A stretch of DNA of 10,738 nt from Acanthaster planci (Eukaryota; Echinodermata; Asteroidea; Valvatida; Acanthasteridae). Location of the stretch: assembly GCF_001949145.1 (NCBI RefSeq), contig NW_019091451.1:84081-94818 (forward strand), written 5' to 3'. How positions within the stretch are numbered: position 1 is the first letter of the stretch; the number at the start of each line of letters is the position of its first letter. The notes under the pieces are model-generated. The model was not told the origin of the DNA and ran no database searches. It saw only the letters and a list, made by a program, of their open reading frames with translations. The position numbers and the translations under genes are program-made. Positions 8,501 through 10,738 of this stretch are shown here, one piece after another.

Positions 8501-10456
8501 TGCCTCAGCTTATTTGAAGTATGACGGACACAACAGAAGGCGCTATCTGAATTGGGTAAATTTTGAGCAAGCTCACACCATTTCATCCAAACCGAATAGC
8601 ACCCTCCTGTTGTGCTGCCATACTTCAAATCAATTCTTTCTTGAACACGCAGTTCATTCTGCCATGGTGACTCCTGGCATAGTGTGTTCAGGAAGTTAAA
8701 TTTGTGTTTCTTTGCAGGTTTCTACTCTGGAGCGTGCTCAAAAGGAAAAAGGAACATCTGCAGAACCTCTTCCAGAGCTCAGTGCAGCCACAGAGGTCCA
8801 GGAGGATTTTGTTGCCATGCCAACGTAAGAAACTGTAAATTTGGTTTAATTGTTGAGCAGATTCTCTGTTTGATGCATATTTAACTACAGAAGTATTGAA
8901 TACATCAACGTCTATATTCTACTTCCTGGGCTAAGGCTTATTTCGTGGGATGCAGTCACTGATTTTATAAAATGAGCTGTTTCTTTGTTTTCTTTAGGAC
9001 TGTTGAGAGCAAAGACCCACAGTTCCGGGCGGCCAGAGGCATCAGCACCAAGAAGACCCCATCGCCTCTGTCAGGTCGCCGGAGCGCCCCATTGGCCACG
9101 CCTGGCCCTGCCCGCCGGGCCGTCACTGCCATCCTGGGCAGCGTCAGCGAGAAGGTCAGCCGGCAGGGGTCCAATGGGAAGGAGTCCGGCAAGAAGGCAG
9201 AGGTTGCCCAGGCCGCACCATCAGGGATATCTGTCCAGGTGAATGCTGTATTTAATCCAGCGTCCAGAAAACACGGCTGCAGCTGTGAATGTCACATGTG
9301 CCCATGGAAGCCGCTGGCTGCCAGCTTCAGCCACTTCCCATAGACTTGTGTGTTATTGCGAGCCGTTGCCGGTGATTTCAGCACGGCCGTACACTTGGTT
9401 GTCTCATGTGCAGGAATTGCAGAGAGTGCTGTTCAGTCAAATCAAGGTAACCAGGCCCCTGTTTTCATGACTGTGACCAGAAACATGTTTCTGATTTGGT
9501 CATGGTTATTGGTTGCACATCTTTGATTCTTTGGCTATGCCTGCGTGATGTCATTGTTCAAACCAAATGAAAACCAAAGGTTGGAGTTGGTCCATCACCA
9601 GTTAACAATAGCAGAAAATAAGCAGACATTTTTTGTCATCTCCAAAATAAGTATTCATCTCTCAATTTGTTGGTGGGTGCAGCAAACCAAAACAGATATT
9701 TCCTTCTGGCCTGTAAAAAAAGGAGAGCACCAAGCAGTGAGAAACTTGCTGAATATTGACCGATAATGATGTTCATCAGCAATGATGCCTTTTACCATGT
9801 ATTTGTCCCCTTCAGCAATTTTGCAAGCCACCTTGAACATGTTTCTAGTTATTGCTTTGTCATCACAAACAGGCCACTTGTGTTCATACAGTCATGCTCG
9901 AGTCCATCGGCTCCAACTGGCATAACTGTTGGCTGGCAACTGAGCTTTCAAAAAGCACCATTTTTTGCACCATCCGCTAACCAAGCAAAGAAATGTATGG
10001 ATTACGAGTAATTTCATAAGTGATGTGAGTGTGGTTTTCAGTAGGTTTGACTGTAAGTGATGGTCTTCTTATTTTTGGATTTTGACCACAAGGGATTTGG
10101 CCAATTGAACCAATCGCCCCAGCCTCAAATAGCACAACGGCTGCCTCGCTCCCAGCAGTCTTCCCAGGGGCTCGCCCAGCAGAGACGGGAGCTCCTGTCC
10201 AAGTCCTATCAAGGGAGGGCCCCAGACCCGCAGCGCTTTTCATCGCAGTCCAGCACAGAGGAGTTCAGCATGCAGGACATACCGAGTGCTGGCAAGCCCA
10301 GCAGGGGCAGCAACCTTGGTACACTGCCGAGCGTCGCGGCACCTGTCCCACAAGAGCCCATCATCAAGAAGGAGGCAGAAGTCACAGTGCCAAAGACCCT
10401 TCCCCCACCCATTACAGCCACCGCCGAAGAGACGAAAAAGCCTACACAGGTCCAAG
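2443..10456 (+). CDS. WDR91: WDR91 orthologue, N-terminal half (spliced, 3' partial)
   Basis: The joined exons encode about 435 residues that align collinearly with vertebrate WDR91 as I remember it: [13 protein letters not shown] at the start, LLFRGFT, DLAALR, QNQxEWKxWF, LPFL, SLHNF, and LNFDAE followed by a coiled coil. In animals WDR91 binds Rab7 and, with WDR81, restrains the Beclin-1/VPS34 PI3-kinase complex on endosomes. This lowers PtdIns3P and allows early-to-late endosome conversion. Domain order here is a LisH motif (about residues 5-37), a conserved helical region (about 42-175), a coiled coil (about 172-207) and a disordered, Ser/Pro/Gln/Lys-rich linker (about 208-435). The C-terminal WD40 propeller lies beyond the window, so the gene is cut by the edge and not visibly broken. 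Every proposed junction keeps frame. The family call is strong; exon 8 and the end of the last exon are less sure. Confidence 0.92.
2653..2749. repeat. foldback repeat with 24-bp direct repeat, intron 1
   Basis: GGTCCGACGTCC at 2653-2664 is the perfect reverse complement of GGACGTCGGACC at 2704-2715. An inner pair CCCACG/CGTGGG (2669-2674 and 2690-2695) extends the stem. Just after the right arm, CCCCACAGTTCT occurs twice (2714-2725 and 2738-2749) with a 24-bp period. High CpG content against a CpG-poor intron suggests a recently inserted element; the family is unknown. Confidence 0.6.
4056..4127. repeat. inverted-repeat element, intron 1
   Basis: ATTTGGACGTGGT at 4072-4084 pairs perfectly with ACCACGTCCAAAT at 4098-4110. 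The stem continues outward, 4056-4071 against 4112-4127, with 13 of 16 bases matching and one bulged G at 4111. The loop is only 13 nt. It could be a small foldback or MITE-like transposon remnant, or a hairpin RNA. Confidence 0.6.
4793..4947 (+). CDS. WDR91: WDR91 exon 2
   Basis: The acceptor ttattcttgcag|GTG and donor CTAAG|GTGGGT bound 155 nt, residues 42-92 plus two bases of codon 93. The peptide opens VDKVLDHLL and contains [17 protein letters not shown]. This matches the vertebrate VDKIVDQL and YDLAALRDYWSYLERR segment, a helical region just after LisH. Splicing to exon 1 is phase 0 and directly rebuilds the K-V-D-K context seen in vertebrates. The frame also reads on into the intron to a TAG stop at 5033-5035, but the family alignment ends at the donor. 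Confidence 0.93.
4948..5628 (+). other. intron 2
   Basis: This 681-nt GT-AG intron is AT-rich, with no gene, repeat family or structured element that I can support. Confidence 0.85.
5629..5738 (+). CDS. WDR91: WDR91 exon 3
   Basis: The acceptor is ttggcggcag|G and the donor is TTTG|GTATGT. The first base completes Arg93 (AG+G). Residues 94-129 include [14 protein letters not shown] and [10 protein letters not shown], closely matching vertebrate TNRNDKAQEFF and QNQAEWKDWF. The exon ends one base into codon 130. The reading frame stays open past the donor to 5938, but that extension has no family resemblance and is intronic. Confidence 0.93.
5739..6348 (+). other. intron 3
   Basis: This 610-nt GT-AG intron has a strong pyrimidine tract before the acceptor. 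It contains the palindrome TACATGTACATGTA at 6303-6316, about 30 bases before the acceptor. Nothing else is recognised. Confidence 0.85.
6349..6471 (+). CDS. WDR91: WDR91 exon 4 (ends at an AT-AC donor)
   Basis: The acceptor is gtgttcccacag|CA. Together with the last base of exon 3 it gives Ala130, then [19 protein letters not shown] and [13 protein letters not shown], matching the vertebrate LPFL, TF..YFSRQW and SLHNFLSVLFQCM. The exon ends at C6471, one base into codon 171. What follows is ATATCCTT, a textbook minor-spliceosome 5' splice site, not a GT. If the next intron were retained the frame would stop at TGA 6498-6500. Confidence 0.9.
6472..7268 (+). other. U12-type AT-AC intron (intron 4)
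   Basis: This 797-nt intron starts ATATCCTT, identical to the U12 5' splice site consensus over eight bases, and ends CCAC. TTTCTTGAC at 7246-7254 resembles the U12 branch-site consensus TTCCTTRAC, with the candidate branch A (7253) 14 nt from the C of the AC acceptor, in the normal U12 range. Removing it in phase 1 rebuilds Pro171 and gives [12 protein letters not shown], against vertebrate M-P-V-P-V-I-LNFDAE, with no gap. The only nearby GT (6481) gives no in-frame partner. The intron also carries G and C homopolymer runs between about 6600 and 6830, weak hairpin potential at 6601-6636, and a TACATGTACATGTA palindrome at 7141-7154. Confidence 0.85.
7269..7351 (+). CDS. WDR91: WDR91 exon 5 (coiled-coil start)
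   Basis: This 83-nt exon follows an AC acceptor and ends at CAG|GTATGC, phase 0. Residues 171-198 hold [15 protein letters not shown], then [12 protein letters not shown], matching vertebrate LNFDAECQRT and the start of a heptad-like coiled coil. The reading frame upstream of 7269 is open back to 7184 but is Phe/Tyr-rich and unlike the family, so the true boundary is inside that ORF. No AG acceptor lies between 7223 and the conserved LNFDAE codons. Confidence 0.88.
7380..7421 (+). promoter_or_regulatory. G-rich tract, possible G-quadruplex
   Basis: Five runs of three or more G (7380-7382, 7384-7386, 7396-7398, 7408-7410, 7418-7421) have spacers of 1, 9, 9 and 7 nt. The tract starts 29 nt after the exon 5 donor, on the transcribed sense strand. 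GGG runs close to donors can act as intronic splicing enhancers, and the pattern could fold as an RNA G-quadruplex with long loops. Function is inferred. Confidence 0.35.
8512..8630. repeat. 119-bp imperfect palindrome, intron 5
   Basis: The left arm, 8512-8540 (ATTTGAAGTATG..., ...ACAACAGAAGG), pairs with the right arm, 8603-8630 (CCTCCTGTTGTG..., ...CATACTTCAAAT), with a few mismatches and one unpaired base. Pairing weakly continues inward through GCGCTAT/ATAGCAC. Size and shape fit a non-autonomous foldback/MITE or a long hairpin RNA. I see no clear target-site duplication. Confidence 0.6.
8718..8824 (+). CDS. WDR91: WDR91 exon 6 (coiled-coil end, acidic linker)
   Basis: The acceptor ttgtgtttctttgcag|GTT and donor CCAAC|GTAAGA are both strong. 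Residues 199-233 start [11 protein letters not shown], which continues the heptads of exon 5, then turn into a Glu/Ala/Pro-rich segment typical of the acidic, poorly conserved linker of WDR91. The exon enters in phase 0 and leaves two bases of codon 234. Sequence similarity here is low, so the call rests on splice sites, phase and position. Confidence 0.85.
8825..8997 (+). other. intron 6
   Basis: This 173-nt GT-AG intron has a strong donor (GTAAGA) and a strong pyrimidine tract before TTTAG. Nothing else is seen in it. Confidence 0.85.
8998..9238 (+). CDS. WDR91: WDR91 exon 7 (basic Ser/Pro linker)
   Basis: The acceptor is ttgttttctttag|G and the donor is GTCCAG|GTGAAT. The first base completes Thr234, and residues 235-314 follow. 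The peptide is rich in Ser, Pro, Ala, Arg and Lys ([32 protein letters not shown]), as expected for the disordered, probably phosphorylated linker between the coiled coil and the WD40 domain. The exon is much richer in GC and CpG than its flanking introns. The frame stays open to 9343, so an alternative longer form is possible, but the donor matches the consensus and the extension is Cys/His-rich and unlike the linker. Confidence 0.85.
9239..10092 (+). other. intron 7 (may hold a microexon)
   Basis: This is 854 nt from GTGAAT to ACAAG. If the 9414-9446 microexon is real it splits into introns of 175 and 646 nt. No repeat or other gene is recognised; the 9447-10092 part is AT-rich. Confidence 0.7.
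9414..9446 (+). CDS. possible 33-nt microexon (exon 8)
   Basis: GTCTCATGTGCAG|GAA and ATCAAG|GTAACC would bound 33 nt, encoding [11 protein letters not shown]. It starts and ends in phase 0, so it can be skipped or included without changing the frame between exon 7 and the 10093 exon. The peptide is amphipathic but not clearly matched to any WDR91 segment I know. A second AG six bases later or more (gcag at 9420-9422 region) could serve as an alternative acceptor. I treat this as an unproven cassette exon. Confidence 0.3.
10093..10456 (+). CDS. WDR91: WDR91 linker exon before the WD40 domain
   Basis: The acceptor ttgaccacaag|GGA is phase 0, matching the phase left by exon 7. The exon encodes about 121 residues: a Gln/Ser-rich start, then [12 protein letters not shown], resembling the vertebrate basic stretch with RKELFS, then a Ser/Pro/Glu/Lys-rich tail ending KKPTQVQ. 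It leaves one base of the next codon. Two near-identical donors exist, CCAAG|GTAGGT (end 10456) and CCAAG|GTATGT (end 10480), 24 nt apart. The longer form adds eight residues (GRCFSLDQ). The methionines at 10057-10062 lie in the intron and are not a start. Confidence 0.8.
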
Positions 10457-10495
10457 GTAGGTGCTTTTCACTGGACCAAGGTATGTGCTTTTCAA
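10452..10495 (+). repeat. 24-nt tandem duplication carrying two splice donors
   Basis: CCAAGGTAGGTGCTTTTCA (10452-10470) and CCAAGGTATGTGCTTTTCA (10476-10494) differ at one base and are offset by 24 nt. Each contains a good GT donor after CCAAG, and the offset is a multiple of three, so both choices keep the same reading frame. Confidence 0.7.
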
Positions 10496-10738
10496 TGATG
10501 GCGAGAAGTCTTGCTTTCTTCTTGCAAAATTTTATGTATGATCGGGCTCATGCTTTAACCACTACCAGCCGGGGACTCCGAAATCGGAGCCGTATGGTTT
10601 ATATCTGTGGCCGGGGTCTCCAAACTCGGTCAAAGGAAACAGGGCCCTGTAACAAAAGACTGTACTTCGAACAAAAGACCAGGCTGCTGGGCATTACCGG
10701 CACTTTTCACTCTCAAAAGTGGTGATAATCCAGCGTTA
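10481..10738 (+). other. start of the next intron, runs off the window
   Basis: This is presumed intron after the second donor. The coding frame happens to remain open until TGA at 10723-10725, but the peptide is Arg/Cys/Phe-rich and unlike WDR91. Two related 20-mers, 10568-10587 and 10610-10629 (17 of 20 identical, 42-bp spacing), suggest a small degenerate repeat. Confidence 0.6.

Larger units (their letters stand above)
7352..8717 (+). other. intron 5
   Basis: This 1,366-nt GT-AG intron begins with a G-rich tract (7380-7421) and contains a long imperfect palindrome at 8512-8630, about 90 bases before the acceptor. The rest is AT-rich and featureless apart from scattered ACATGTA words. Confidence 0.85.

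Noticed and set aside
10057-10092. Methionine at 10057 as a separate gene start
   Set aside because: It lies in the polypyrimidine/acceptor region of intron 7. The conserved-type linker begins at 10093, in phase with exon 7.
1-10738. tRNA, rRNA, CRISPR array, insertion sequence or bacterial-type operon
   Set aside because: No cloverleaf, repeat-spacer pattern, transposase frame or clustered ribosome-binding sites were seen; the window is ordinary animal genomic DNA.

Overview
This is animal genomic DNA. It holds the 5' half of one spliced plus-strand gene, which I identify as WDR91 (WD repeat-containing protein 91), the endosomal partner of WDR81 and Rab7. The evidence for a eukaryote is direct: short exons joined in frame across standard GT-AG introns, no bacterial-style gene packing, and AT-rich introns peppered with the palindrome TACATGTA. 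GC-rich exons with CpG-poor introns and many TACATGTACATGTA tracts are typical of marine invertebrates. I lean to an invertebrate deuterostome such as a lancelet or echinoderm, but the window does not fix the species.

Layout: 1-2442 is upstream DNA with no recognisable gene. It is relatively CpG-rich and ends in a probable promoter/5' UTR with a CTCF-like site, a TATA-like stretch and an 8-codon upstream ORF. Coding exons are 2443-2565, 4793-4947, 5629-5738, 6349-6471, 7269-7351, 8718-8824, 8998-9238, a doubtful 33-nt microexon at 9414-9446, and 10093-10456 (or -10480). The gene runs off the right edge before the seven-bladed WD40 propeller, so only about 435 N-terminal residues are present: the LisH motif, the conserved helical region, a coiled coil and the disordered linker.

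The most notable point is the intron between exons 4 and 5 (6472-7268). No GT-AG solution joins these exons in frame. An AT-AC minor-spliceosome (U12-type) intron does so exactly: 5' site ATATCCTT, branch-like TTTCTTGAC 14 nt before the acceptor AC, and a junction that restores the conserved M-P-x-P-x-x-LNFDAE stretch.

Other points of interest are a 24-nt tandem duplication that creates two in-frame donors at the end of the last exon, three intronic inverted-repeat (foldback) elements, a G-rich tract beside an exon 5 donor, and a sharp CpG drop from upstream DNA to introns that resembles a gene-body methylation footprint. I found no sign of a new multi-gene system.
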